From positions 11,139 to 75,138 of the forward strand of contig CALTTG010000015.1 in NCBI GenBank assembly GCA_943908475.1: a stretch of 64,000 nucleotides of DNA, in the 5' to 3' direction. The position numbers were made by a program, and so were the translations under genes. This document shows, one piece after another, positions 43,293 to 51,977 of this stretch (position 1 is the first letter of the stretch; each line of letters begins with the position of its first letter). The notes beneath the pieces were generated by a model, which worked only from the letters and a program-made list of their open reading frames with translations, searched no databases and had not been told where the DNA came from. The stretch comes from an uncultured Burkholderiales bacterium (GTDB lineage: Bacteria; Pseudomonadota; Gammaproteobacteria; Burkholderiales; Burkholderiaceae_C).

Positions 43293-43832
43293 GGTGTTTG
43301 ACCCGTCAGCTTGAAAAGAGACTGAACAGTACACGACATGCCGCGCATTCAACAATCCCCGATGTCGACTTTTTGACGAGTTGGTCAGACAACTACTTGA
43401 CGGTTCTTTGACAACCGCGATGCGTTGTTTTTAACCCATGGGTCGTCTTGTGAACTCTTCGATCAGATGGTGGGCGATGAGTTCAGGCTTTCACGGTGCA
43501 ACGTCCGTTTTCCCAAAAATCTGCCCTTGAAAATGCGGCAGTGCGTAACAAAATGTCAATGAACGCCCCAGACTGAGCGGCCGCATGCGGATGGCGGCGC
43601 CAGGCTCGGGGGTCCTCCCTGTGGCATTGAATGTTGTGAACGATTGTTGAGTGCGGAGCCAGCAGGGCCTTGCTGCACCGCGCCATTCCTGATTCATTTC
43701 CCGCCACCCCGCTCAAGTGCGGGGGTGCGTTGCGGAGCGCGGAGGTTTCCAGCCCATTGAACGAACCGTGTTCCATTCAGAAGCCTCAGACATGCTATTT
43801 TTCGGGCTTGCAGTCTCCTCGTTGCCCTTGCC
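43293..43832. other. 540-base intergenic region, no gene seen
   Basis: Lies between the lipocalin gene (minus) and the first AraC gene (plus), so it must hold both promoters. It is more AT-rich than its surroundings around 43370-43440. A possible minus-strand frame at 43483-43776 was examined and has no recognisable features. No tRNA, repeat or clear promoter pair could be defended. Confidence 0.6.
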
Positions 43833-44873
43833 ATGCATTCCGGGGCCCACGCCACACCCACCGTCCCTGTCAGTTACGTCTGGCTCCTGCTCGCGCTGAG
43901 CGAAGAGTTGGGGGTGGCCCGCGAGCGCTTGCTGGACGGCCTGGGCGTGTCTGACGACGTGCTGCACGACCCGCAGGGCCGGGTCAGCTTGCGGCCCACT
44001 TACGCCGAGATTTCACGGCGGGCCATGCGCCTGTCCGGCGAGCCGGGCCTGGGCTATCTGTTCGGGATGCGCGCCTCGCTCACCACCCACGGCATCGTGG
44101 GCTACGGGCTGATGTCCCAACCCACCTTGCGCGAGGTGCTGGCGTTCGGACAGCAGTTCGGCACGGTGCTGCGCCTGTCGGCCTGGGACCTGCATGTGCA
44201 CGCCGATGCCCAAACGCTGCGCATTTGGGCGGTGGACAGCCAGCCCCGCAACGACATCCGCGAGTATTCGGCGCAGGTGCTGATCGTGAGCAACTGGGTG
44301 ATGTTGTGCGAGCTGTTGCCAGCATGTCGGGCTCACACGGTGCTGGCCTTTGACTTCCCGGAGCCGGCTTACCACGCGCGCTTTGCCGACCGGCTGCCCC
44401 ATTGCGTGTTTGGGGCGCCTTTCAACGAAATCCGGCTGCCCGCGCGTTTTCTGGACATGCCCCTGCACAGCGCCAATGCCGAATCGGCCCGGCTGGCCGA
44501 GCGGGAGTGTCTGCACGACCTGGGTGCGTTGGACAGCGGCCGCCATGACGACCTGCTGCGGCGGGCACGGCGCCTGATGACCTTGGGGACGGCGGGCTAC
44601 CCCAGCGCCGCCGAGCTGGCCAAACAGCTGCATGTGTCGACCCGAACGCTCACGCGACAACTCAGCGCCCAGGGCAGCAGCCACCGACAGCTGCTGGAAG
44701 ACGCCCGGCAGCGCGACAGCCGGGTGTTGCTGCTTGACGGCCGACTGAGCGTGGCCGAGGTCGCCGAGGCCCTGGGGTACCGCACCCCATCGGCCTTCAG
44801 CCGAGCCTTTCAGGGCTGGGCCGCGTGCAGCCCAAGTGCCTATCGGCAACGCCCAGGAACGACCCATGGCTGA
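43833..44873 (+). CDS. AraC-family transcriptional regulator, tandem copy 1
   Basis: 346 residues. N-terminal arabinose-binding-like domain with VPVSYVWLLLALSEELGV, LSGEPGLGYLFGMRASLTTHGIVGYGLMSQPTLREV, and C-terminal HTH pair YPSAAELAKQLHVSTRTLTRQLSAQGSSHRQLLEDA and VAEVAEALGYRTPSAFSRAFQGWAACSPSAY. Strikingly similar along the whole length to the next gene, with which it overlaps by 8 bases. Probably senses a small organic acid or lipid. Targets unknown. Confidence 0.9.
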   Translation: MHSGAHATPTVPVSYVWLLLALSEELGVARERLLDGLGVSDDVLHDPQGRVSLRPTYAEISRRAMRLSGEPGLGYLFGMRASLTTHGIVGYGLMSQPTLREVLAFGQQFGTVLRLSAWDLHVHADAQTLRIWAVDSQPRNDIREYSAQVLIVSNWVMLCELLPACRAHTVLAFDFPEPAYHARFADRLPHCVFGAPFNEIRLPARFLDMPLHSANAESARLAERECLHDLGALDSGRHDDLLRRARRLMTLGTAGYPSAAELAKQLHVSTRTLTRQLSAQGSSHRQLLEDARQRDSRVLLLDGRLSVAEVAEALGYRTPSAFSRAFQGWAACSPSAYRQRPGTTHG

Positions 44874-45987
44874 GCGCCTGACCGTGCCGGTGAGCTATGT
44901 GAGCATGGTGCTGCGGCTGGCCGCCGAACACGGTGTGGGCGTCACCGCGCTGCTGCAGGGGCTGGACTTCGCCGAGGCCCAGCTGGACAACCCCGATGCC
45001 CGCATGCCGCTGCGGCCCCACTACGCCACCCTGTGCCGCCGTGCGCTGGCCCTGTCGGGCGAACCCGGCCTGGGCTACCTGTTCGGCCTGCGGGCCACCT
45101 TGACCACCCACGGCCTGCTCGGCTATGGCCTGATGAGCCAGCCCAACCTGCGCAGCGTGATGCGCTTTGGCGAACGGTTTGGCACGCCCCTGCGGCTGGC
45201 GGCCTGGCAACTGCAGGTGGCAGAGGACCAGGACCATGTCCACCTGCGTGCGGTCGAAACCATCGAGCGCAACGACATCTACACCTTCTCCACCCAGATG
45301 GTGCTGGTGAGCTGGTACACCCTGCTGACCCAGTTGCTGCCCGAGTGTCAGAAATCGGTGGTGTTGCGGTTTGCATTCCCCCGCCCCAGCTACCACGACC
45401 GTTTCGCCGGTCGCCTGCCGGCCTGCGAATTTGATGCCGACCGCCACGAGCTGTGCCTGCCGGCCCATTTCCTCGACCACCCCCTGCCCACGGCAGACCG
45501 GATCTCGGCCCAACTCACGGAGCGAGCCTGCGCGCGCGAACTCTCGCACATGGAGGAGCAGTCGGCGGTGGACCCGCTGATCCAGCAGATCCAGACCTGG
45601 CTGGTGGCCAGCGAGCGCGGCTACCCCAGCCAAGACGAAGTGGCCCAACGACTCGGTCTGGCACCCCGCACCCTCACCCGCCACCTTCAGGCGCGCCAAG
45701 CGAGTTTCAGAGGCCTTCTCGCGGCCGCGCAGCAACGCGACAGCCTGAGCCTGATGCGGGACCCCCACCTGGACCTGCAGACCGTGGCCGAGCGCCTGGG
45801 TTACAGCACCCTCACGAACTTTTCCAGAGCGTGCAAGGGCTGGCATGGCATGACCCCCGCCCAGCTCCGGGCTTCCCTGCGAGGGGAGCTCAAAGCGGCA
45901 TCGGTCGCATCCAGACCAGACAGCGCTCGGCCTCCAGGCCCGGCACGTGAAGCGGCACCACCGCCTCCACCGACACGGACCGACTGA
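44866..45987 (+). CDS. AraC-family transcriptional regulator, tandem copy 2
   Basis: 373 residues from the ATG at 44866, inside the 3' end of copy 1. VPVSYVSMVLRLAAEHGVG, LSGEPGLGYLFGLRATLTTHGLLGYGLMSQPNLRSV and the C-terminal HTH pair GYPSQDEVAQRLGLAPRTLTRHLQ and LQTVAERLGYSTLTNFSRACKGWHGMTPAQLR match copy 1 block by block. A proline- and arginine-rich tail after residue 345 is where the frame runs antisense over the last 98 bases of rsmG, possibly a tail gained by loss of an earlier stop. The two likely arose by duplication and can form a joint regulatory unit. Confidence 0.88.
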   Translation: MAERLTVPVSYVSMVLRLAAEHGVGVTALLQGLDFAEAQLDNPDARMPLRPHYATLCRRALALSGEPGLGYLFGLRATLTTHGLLGYGLMSQPNLRSVMRFGERFGTPLRLAAWQLQVAEDQDHVHLRAVETIERNDIYTFSTQMVLVSWYTLLTQLLPECQKSVVLRFAFPRPSYHDRFAGRLPACEFDADRHELCLPAHFLDHPLPTADRISAQLTERACARELSHMEEQSAVDPLIQQIQTWLVASERGYPSQDEVAQRLGLAPRTLTRHLQARQASFRGLLAAAQQRDSLSLMRDPHLDLQTVAERLGYSTLTNFSRACKGWHGMTPAQLRASLRGELKAASVASRPDSARPPGPAREAAPPPPPTRTD

Positions 45988-46612
45988 GGGCTTGCCGCTC
46001 GTCGTCGGGCGCCCGGCCCTTCATGGCCATCCAACCTGCGCCGGGCGCCAGCAGGTGCACGGTCCAGTCGGTGAAGTCCACCAAGGACGCGAACGCCCGC
46101 GAGGTGATCAGGTCAAAGTGGCCCGTCAGGCGCTCCACCCGGGCGTGTTCCCCCTTGAGGTTGGGCAGGCGCAACTCGGCCGCGACCTGGCGGATGAACG
46201 CCGCCTTCTTGCCCACCGTGTCGACACAGGTCACCTGAACCTGCGGGCACAAGATGGCCAGCACCACACCAGGCAGGCCACCGCCACTGCCCACGTCCAG
46301 CAGCCGAGCCCCCGCCGCCAGCCCGCGTTCGGCCAGGTGCTGCAGCATGGGGGTCACGACCACGAGGCAGTCGGCCAGGTGGTGCGAGAGCATGTCTTGC
46401 GGGCCGCGCAAGGCCGTCAGGTTGTAGGTGGCGTTCCAGCGCTGCAACAGCGCCATGTAGGCCGACAAGCGCTCGACCTGCTCGGGGCTGGCGCTCACGC
46501 CGGTGGCCGCGAGCACGGCCGGCACTTGGGCCTGCCACTGCTCGAGCGTCCACACAACGGGTGGTGCGGCCTTGGCGACAGGTTGAGCGACGGGTTTGAA
46601 CGACGGTTTCAT
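45890..46612 (-). CDS. rsmG: 16S rRNA (guanine-N7)-methyltransferase RsmG
   Basis: 240 residues. The family methyltransferase core begins QVERLSAYMALLQRWNATYNLTALRGPQDMLSHHLADCL with motif I LLDVGSGGGLPGVVLAILCP and motif II CVDTVGKKAAFIRQVAAELRL, and ends ITSRAFASLVDFTDWTVHLLAPGAGWMAMKG. It methylates G527 of 16S rRNA. An extra 30 residues at the N-terminus (PVAQPVAKAAPPVV) are atypical. Its start overlaps the mnmG stop by four bases; the end overlaps the converging AraC gene by 98 bases. Confidence 0.95.
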   Translation of the reverse strand: MKPSFKPVAQPVAKAAPPVVWTLEQWQAQVPAVLAATGVSASPEQVERLSAYMALLQRWNATYNLTALRGPQDMLSHHLADCLVVVTPMLQHLAERGLAAGARLLDVGSGGGLPGVVLAILCPQVQVTCVDTVGKKAAFIRQVAAELRLPNLKGEHARVERLTGHFDLITSRAFASLVDFTDWTVHLLAPGAGWMAMKGRAPDDERQALSRSVSVEAVVPLHVPGLEAERCLVWMRPMPL

Positions 46613-48642
46613 GCCGCAGCCCCCTGCCCGGCATCGGCGCGGGGCTCGACAAAGCCTTTGAACCGGCCCTTCTTGAGGTGGATGAGCAGCAGCGAGATCG
46701 CCGCCGGGGTGACACCGGAAATGCGCGAGGCCTGACCCAAGGTCTCGGGGCGGTGACGCGAGAGTTTCTGGCGCACCTCGTGGCTCAGTGCCGCGACTTG
46801 CGCATAGTCCAGCTCATCGGGCAGCTTCAAGTGCTCGTAGGCCGCGGCGCGCTGCACCTCGTCGTTCTGCTTGTCGATGTAGCCCGCGTACTTGATGCTG
46901 ATCTCGACCTGCTCGATCACGGCATCGGCCAGGGTGTCGCCAAACTCGGCGCGCAGCGCAGCCCGGCCCAAGGCCGGCGACGGCTCGGCATCGACCGGGA
47001 GGTTCTGCTCGGCACGCAGCCGCGCATGATGGCCTTGGGCAATGGCCGCCACTTCGGCCACGGTGTCATGGCTGACCCCTGGTCGGCGCAGGAGGTCGGC
47101 CAGGTTGTACTCGTGCTCCAGGGCCTTGCCCACCAGACGCTCAGCATCCGCCGCAGGCAAGGTGGCCGGCCTGACCCAGGTGGTTCTCAGGCGCTGTGTT
47201 TCACGTGAAACAGCGTCTCGCTTGCGATTGAAGGCCTCCCAGCGGGCATCGTCCACCAGGCCCAGGCCACGGCCCAACTCGGTCAGCCGATCGTCCGCAT
47301 TGTCTTCGCGCAACTGCAGCCGGAACTCGGCGCGGCTGGTGAACATGCGGTAAGGCTCAGAAACACCCTTGGTGATGAGGTCGTCCACCAGCACCCCCAG
47401 GTAGGCCTGATCACGCCGCAGCGTGAAGCTGTCACGGCCTTGGGCTTGAAGCGCCGCATTGACGCCCGCGAACAGCCCTTGGGCAGCCGCTTCCTCGTAG
47501 CCCGTGGTGCCGTTGATTTGGCCGGCGAAAAACAGCCCTTGGATGGCCTTGGTCTCGAAGGTTTGCTTCAGCTCACGCGGGTCGAAATAGTCGTACTCGA
47601 TGGCATAACCGGGTCGAAGGATGTAGGCGTTCTCCAGACCCGCCATGGACCGCAGCGCCGCCAACTGGATGTCGAAAGGCAAGGAGGTGCTGATGCCGTT
47701 GGGGTAGAACTCGTGGGTGGTCAACCCCTCCGGCTCCAGGAAGATCTGGTGAGAATCCTTGTCCGCGAACCGGTTGATCTTGTCTTCGATGCTGGGGCAA
47801 TACCGGGGGCCCACACCCTCGATCACACCGGTGAACATCGGGCTGCGGTCAAAGCCCGAGCGAATGATGTCGTGGGTCTGGGCGTTGGTGTGGGTGATCC
47901 AGCACGGCAACTGACGCGGGTGCATGCCCGCATGACCCATGAAGCTGAACACCGGCAAGGTCGACTGGCCGTCCATGCCGTCGCCCGGCTGCTCGGTCAA
48001 GCGCGAAAAGTCGATGCTGCGCCCATCGATGCGGGGCGGCGTGCCCGTCTTGAGCCGCCCTTGGGGCAGCTTCAACTCTTTCAGGCGCGCCGACAGGCTC
48101 ACGGCGGGGGGGTCGCCCGCCCGGCCAGCGCTGTAGTTCTGCAGCCCCACGTGGATCTTGCCATCGAGGAAGGTGCCCGCGGTCAACACCACCGTGCGCG
48201 CCTTGAAACGAATGCCGACCTGGGTGACCGCACCGACCACGCGGTCGCCTTCAACCATCAGGTCGTCCACCGCCTGCTGGAACAGCCACAGGTTGGCTTG
48301 GTTCTCCAGCATGCGCCGGATGGCCGCCTTGTAGAGGATGCGGTCGGCCTGGGCACGGGTGGCGCGAACAGCCGGCCCCTTGCTGGAATTGAGAATGCGG
48401 AACTGGATGCCGCCCTCGTCGGTCGCCAGGGCCATGGCCCCACCCAGCGCGTCGACTTCCTTGACCAGGTGGCCTTTGCCAATGCCGCCGATGCTGGGGT
48501 TGCAGCTCATCTGCCCCAGGGTCTCGATGTTGTGGGTGAGCAAGAGCGTGGCACAGCCCATGCGCGCGGCGGCCAGGGCGGCCTCCGTGCCGGCATGGCC
48601 ACCACCGACCACGATGACGTCAAATTCTTTGGGGTAAAGCAT
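46609..48642 (-). CDS. mnmG: tRNA uridine 5-carboxymethylaminomethyl modification enzyme MnmG
   Basis: 677 residues, a little longer than the usual 620-640. FAD-binding FDVIVVGGGHAGTEAALAAARMG at the start, SCNPSIGGIGKGHLV, GTFLDGKIHVGLQNYSAGRAGDPPA, PRIDGRSIDFSRL and ...GVGPRYCPSIEDKINRF are the MnmG blocks. With MnmE it adds the carboxymethylaminomethyl group at the wobble U34 of certain tRNAs. First gene of the mnmG-rsmG pair next to the par genes. A perfect parS site lies within the coding sequence at 47197. Confidence 0.97.
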   Translation of the reverse strand: MLYPKEFDVIVVGGGHAGTEAALAAARMGCATLLLTHNIETLGQMSCNPSIGGIGKGHLVKEVDALGGAMALATDEGGIQFRILNSSKGPAVRATRAQADRILYKAAIRRMLENQANLWLFQQAVDDLMVEGDRVVGAVTQVGIRFKARTVVLTAGTFLDGKIHVGLQNYSAGRAGDPPAVSLSARLKELKLPQGRLKTGTPPRIDGRSIDFSRLTEQPGDGMDGQSTLPVFSFMGHAGMHPRQLPCWITHTNAQTHDIIRSGFDRSPMFTGVIEGVGPRYCPSIEDKINRFADKDSHQIFLEPEGLTTHEFYPNGISTSLPFDIQLAALRSMAGLENAYILRPGYAIEYDYFDPRELKQTFETKAIQGLFFAGQINGTTGYEEAAAQGLFAGVNAALQAQGRDSFTLRRDQAYLGVLVDDLITKGVSEPYRMFTSRAEFRLQLREDNADDRLTELGRGLGLVDDARWEAFNRKRDAVSRETQRLRTTWVRPATLPAADAERLVGKALEHEYNLADLLRRPGVSHDTVAEVAAIAQGHHARLRAEQNLPVDAEPSPALGRAALRAEFGDTLADAVIEQVEISIKYAGYIDKQNDEVQRAAAYEHLKLPDELDYAQVAALSHEVRQKLSRHRPETLGQASRISGVTPAAISLLLIHLKKGRFKGFVEPRADAGQGAAA
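47197..47212. other. parS: parS centromere site 1 (inside mnmG)
   Basis: TGTTTCACGTGAAACA, a perfect 16-base palindrome identical to the consensus ParB-binding parS. It is within the coding region of mnmG, a known habit of parS sites, and is about 7 kb from parB. Confidence 0.95.
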
Positions 48643-48858
48643 GGCGAAAGCCCTGGCTCAAAAACAAGACGGCGCAGCCCCGCCAAGGGCCGCGCCTGAG
48701 GGTGCACGACAGAGGTGCGATTATCCGGCACGCCGCCTCGGCCGCCAAGCCCACGCCACAGCCCTCAGGTGGAGGGGCCCTCGGGGAACACCGCATGCCA
48801 AAAAGCGGGCCGCCAGGGTATGGTCAAGCAATCACCCTACACAAAAAGGAGGCATCCC

Positions 48859-49479
48859 ATGAACCCACGCCACTGGGCGCTGGCCCTGACTTTTGCCCTG
48901 ATCGCTCACCCCGCCGTGGCCGTCGTTGAAGCTGGCCATTGGTCGCTCTTTCATCCGTCCAACACAAGCACTTGGGCCGACATCAACCTCGAGGTCCGGG
49001 TGGACCAAACACAGGACGGCGATTACACCGGCACCCTGTTTGCACACGACGCAGTGAATCAGACCCTGCGGTTCGTCACCCTGAACCTGGACGAAGGGTC
49101 CACGGTCATCCTGACCACGCCCGGCGAGGTCATCACACGCGACACGTTTTCATCCACCCGCTCGCCACAAACCTTCCAAGAGGCCGTGCGCGTGGGCCAG
49201 GAGTTCTACCTGGGCGTGGGCACCGTGAGCAACACCGACCCGGGCTACAGCATGGCCAACCCCGGCGCGCTTCAGTATCAGTCGTTCGGGTGGGCCCACG
49301 TTCGCGCCGATGCCAGCGGAAAGCTCTCCATCATCGACAGCGCCATGGCTTTCCGTGAACCCGGCATCGTGGTGGGCACGCTCGACGTTCCGGCCGTGCC
49401 GGAGCCCAGCACGTGGGCCCTGATGGGCTTGGGCTTGCTGGGCATCGGGTGGGCCCAACAGCGCACCAGCAAGCGTTGA
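48859..49479 (+). CDS. PEP-CTERM protein
   Basis: 206 residues from the ATG at 48859, with AAGGAGG upstream. Signal peptide MNPRHWALALTFALIAHPAVA. The mature domain (VVEAGHWSLFHPSNTSTWADINLEV ... FVTLNLDEGSTVILTTPGEVI) is a short beta-rich, secreted-type domain. C-terminus VPEPSTWALMGLGLLGIGWAQQRTSKR is a PEP-CTERM signal; the charged tail is less Arg-rich than in the other family members. It lies between the two parS sites and is divergent from mnmG. Function unknown; not closely related to the triple at 27-30 kb. Confidence 0.9.
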   Translation: MNPRHWALALTFALIAHPAVAVVEAGHWSLFHPSNTSTWADINLEVRVDQTQDGDYTGTLFAHDAVNQTLRFVTLNLDEGSTVILTTPGEVITRDTFSSTRSPQTFQEAVRVGQEFYLGVGTVSNTDPGYSMANPGALQYQSFGWAHVRADASGKLSIIDSAMAFREPGIVVGTLDVPAVPEPSTWALMGLGLLGIGWAQQRTSKR

Positions 49480-49496
49480 AGTGCAGGGGCGGTGAG

Positions 49497-49512
49497 TGTT
49501 TCACGTGAAACA
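49497..49512. other. parS: parS centromere site 2 (intergenic)
   Basis: A second exact copy of TGTTTCACGTGAAACA, 2.3 kb from the first, between the PEP-CTERM gene and the YkgJ gene. A pair of sites this close is normal for primary chromosomes and marks the origin-proximal region. Confidence 0.95.
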
Positions 49513-49551
49513 CAAGCCAGCCCGCCGGGTCGCACGAGGCAAAATCACGCC

Positions 49552-49836
49552 ATGAATTGCCGACCTGAATGTGGTGCGTGTTGCATCGCACCTTCCATCA
49601 GCAGCCCCATGCCGGGGCTGCCCCATGGCAAACCTGCTGGCATGCCCTGCCCTCACTTGGATGCCCACTTGCGCTGCCAATTGTTCGGGCACCCCGACCG
49701 CCCGGCCGTGTGCGGCTCTTTGCAACCCTCGGCTGACATGTGCGGCGACAACCGGGCGCAGGCCATGATTTGGCTGCAGGATCTGGAGCGCGCCACGTCG
49801 TCTGACGCCCCGGGCACCCGGGGCCCGACCCCATGA
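49552..49836 (+). CDS. YkgJ family cysteine cluster protein
   Basis: 94 residues from the ATG at 49552; an upstream frame begins in the parS site and is not used. Cys-rich motif CRPECGACCIAPSIS at the start, then CPHLDAHLRCQLFGHPDRPAVC, the eight-cysteine layout of the YkgJ/zinc- or iron-chelating family. Function unknown in detail; metal-binding is inferred from the motif. Its stop overlaps the start of the sensor kinase by four bases (ATGA), hence co-transcription with a two-component sensor. Confidence 0.9.
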   Translation: MNCRPECGACCIAPSISSPMPGLPHGKPAGMPCPHLDAHLRCQLFGHPDRPAVCGSLQPSADMCGDNRAQAMIWLQDLERATSSDAPGTRGPTP

Positions 49837-51977
49837 GCGCCGCGCGTCACACTCCGCACCGGGTGGCCTGGTGGATGGCTCACCTGTTGGTGTGGGCCAT
49901 GGCCTTCTGGATCGTGGGGTGGGCCGCACAGGCGCAAGCCCCCCACCCGCTGTGGCTGTCTCGGGCGGCGGAGCACCCCTACCTGCTCATCAAGGGGCAA
50001 GAACAAAGCATCCGCGCAGTGGAAACGCCAGACGGCATCGTGCCGGTCACCCCTCAGTGGCATGGGCTGCCGCCGCATGTGCAACCGACGCTTGCCGACA
50101 AACACCGCTTCGAAGCCATCGAAGAACAACTGATCGCGTGGACGGGCCAACCCTTGGCTTGGATCGATGCCAAGAACCAACGCTGGCCCGTCACCTGGGG
50201 CCCGATGGGGCTGGCGGGCATCCCGACCATCAGTTGGATGCTGCTGCTCACCAGCGTCTGGACCTGGCACTTGGCGCTGTGGAACCTGGCACAACGCCCC
50301 AGAGACAACACCACCCGGCTGTACGTCTTGGCGGGCATCGCGTTCACGGTGGGCAACCTCATCCGGGCCTGGTTGAGTGCACGCCCCTGGGGGCTGCCGA
50401 CCCTGGCTTGGGACTTCCAGTTCATCGTCTCCCACACCTGCGGGCTGACCTTCCTGGGGGCGTTGTTGCTCATGGTGCTGCGCATCCCCCAGCCTGTGAT
50501 CGCCAAGCCCTGGCAATGGACGCTGATTGCCGCAGTGGCCAGCATCGAGCTGTCTGACGCTTTCCACCTGATCCCCCAACAACTGATGGCCACCTACCAG
50601 TGGCCCATGGCCGCCTTGGCCGTGATGGTGATCTTGGCGCAGGCCTTCATGGCCTGGCACAGCCGGCATGATGCGGCCTACCGTGCCGCGCTGCGCTGGA
50701 TCGTGCTGGTGTTCGCCATGGCCGTGCTGCCGCCTGTGGCCTTGTATGCGGCCTGGGCGCTGGGTTGGATCGACAACAACCTGTACGACCCCGTTCTGGT
50801 GGCGCCCACCCTGGGCTACCTGGCCTTTTCGGCCCTGCTGCACCGTGATCGGCTGCTGCGCCTGGAGAGCTGGCGGTCGAGGGTGACGTCCATGTGGATC
50901 ACGGGCTTGCTCACCTTGGGGCTGATGATCACCTTGCTGGTGCGGGGCGACGCCTGGATGGGTTGGGCCTTGGGCGTGACCGCCCTGGTGTTCCCCTGGA
51001 TCTATCTGGCAGTGCGGGCGGTGTTGACCTACCGAACGCCGCCCACCGCCCCCGAGCGTCTGCAAGATTTGATGCCCGACGTGATGAACATGGCGGCCTC
51101 ACGCTGCACGCGGGAAGCGCTGGGCGAGCAGTGGCTCGCCGTGCTGATCAAAGCCTTCCGCCCCAGCAGCGTGGTGCACCTGTCGGACAACGACACCGGG
51201 CGAAGCCAGGTCAATGCTGACGCCGTGCGGGTGACCTCTGATGCGCAAACCCTCTGCGTGCCCCACCCTGCCCATGGGTGCCTGCAACTGAGCCGGCAAC
51301 AGCCCTTCACCCCGACCGACACCGAGTTGGCGCAAGCCCTGTGGCGCCTGACCTCCCACAGCTTGTTGACCCAAGACTCCTACGATGCCGGCGTGAAACA
51401 GGAACGCAAACGCATCGCCGCCGACTTGCACGACAGCATCGGCGGGCGACTGCTGCACCTGAGCCAGACTGCGGCGTCGCCCCAGCAGCGACAGTACGCC
51501 ATCAACACCTTGACCGACCTGCGCAACATCACACGGGGCCTGAGCAAGGAAGGCGCCGCATGGTCACAGGTGCTGGCGGACCTGCGGCATCAAATGCAAC
51601 GCGAGTTGGATGCGGTCGACGTTGACCTCGAGTGGCGGTGCGATTGGCACCCAGACGCCCTGAAGGCTTTTGCAGACGCGGAAGAAGCCGTGACCTTGCA
51701 CTGTGTGACCAGTGAACTGGTGCGCAACGCCTTGCAGCACGCGCAACCCGATCGTGTGTGCGTGATGTGGACGCACTCGCCCACGGGAGACCGCATGCTG
51801 CGTCTCAGCCACGCGGGAAAAGTGAGTGACCCCTCACATTGGCAGGGCGGGCTGGGGCTGAACTCGATTCGCCGCCGGTTCCTGGACCGACAAGGCCACT
51901 GCGAATGGGCCTTGTCAGATGGCGAGCTGCACTTCGCGGGGTGCTGGCCCGCCGTCCCCCATCAGGCGTTGGATTGA
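49833..51977 (+). CDS. Multi-span sensor histidine kinase, NarX/DesK-type catalytic core
   Basis: 714 residues. N-terminal hydrophobic anchor (about 11-30), a periplasmic segment (about 31-125), then about nine to ten membrane segments up to residue 400. A cytoplasmic linker and a small domain (about 410-510) precede the HisKA_3 H-box QERKRIAADLHDSIGGRLLHL with His 533, and a HATPase with ELVRNALQHAQ and GGLGLNSIRRRF (about 600-690). This HisKA_3 type usually pairs with NarL/FixJ regulators, matching the gene at 52937. A second protein with the same sensor but no kinase is at 56111. Signal unknown. Starts coupled to the YkgJ gene and ends over the last bases of a converging PEP-CTERM gene. 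Confidence 0.9.
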   Translation: MSAARHTPHRVAWWMAHLLVWAMAFWIVGWAAQAQAPHPLWLSRAAEHPYLLIKGQEQSIRAVETPDGIVPVTPQWHGLPPHVQPTLADKHRFEAIEEQLIAWTGQPLAWIDAKNQRWPVTWGPMGLAGIPTISWMLLLTSVWTWHLALWNLAQRPRDNTTRLYVLAGIAFTVGNLIRAWLSARPWGLPTLAWDFQFIVSHTCGLTFLGALLLMVLRIPQPVIAKPWQWTLIAAVASIELSDAFHLIPQQLMATYQWPMAALAVMVILAQAFMAWHSRHDAAYRAALRWIVLVFAMAVLPPVALYAAWALGWIDNNLYDPVLVAPTLGYLAFSALLHRDRLLRLESWRSRVTSMWITGLLTLGLMITLLVRGDAWMGWALGVTALVFPWIYLAVRAVLTYRTPPTAPERLQDLMPDVMNMAASRCTREALGEQWLAVLIKAFRPSSVVHLSDNDTGRSQVNADAVRVTSDAQTLCVPHPAHGCLQLSRQQPFTPTDTELAQALWRLTSHSLLTQDSYDAGVKQERKRIAADLHDSIGGRLLHLSQTAASPQQRQYAINTLTDLRNITRGLSKEGAAWSQVLADLRHQMQRELDAVDVDLEWRCDWHPDALKAFADAEEAVTLHCVTSELVRNALQHAQPDRVCVMWTHSPTGDRMLRLSHAGKVSDPSHWQGGLGLNSIRRRFLDRQGHCEWALSDGELHFAGCWPAVPHQALD

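Noticed and set aside
43483..43776. Minus-strand frame of 97 codons in the 540-base intergenic region
   Set aside because: No ribosome site, no family features, and overlapping frames on the other strand are similarly featureless; left as intergenic.
48643..48858. Sigma-54 promoter before the PEP-CTERM gene at 48859
   Set aside because: No GG-N10-GC element with an acceptable -24/-12 match could be found by eye.
49653..51065. Minus-strand open frame of 470 codons
   Set aside because: Antisense to the sensor kinase membrane domain; composition typical of a shadow frame.
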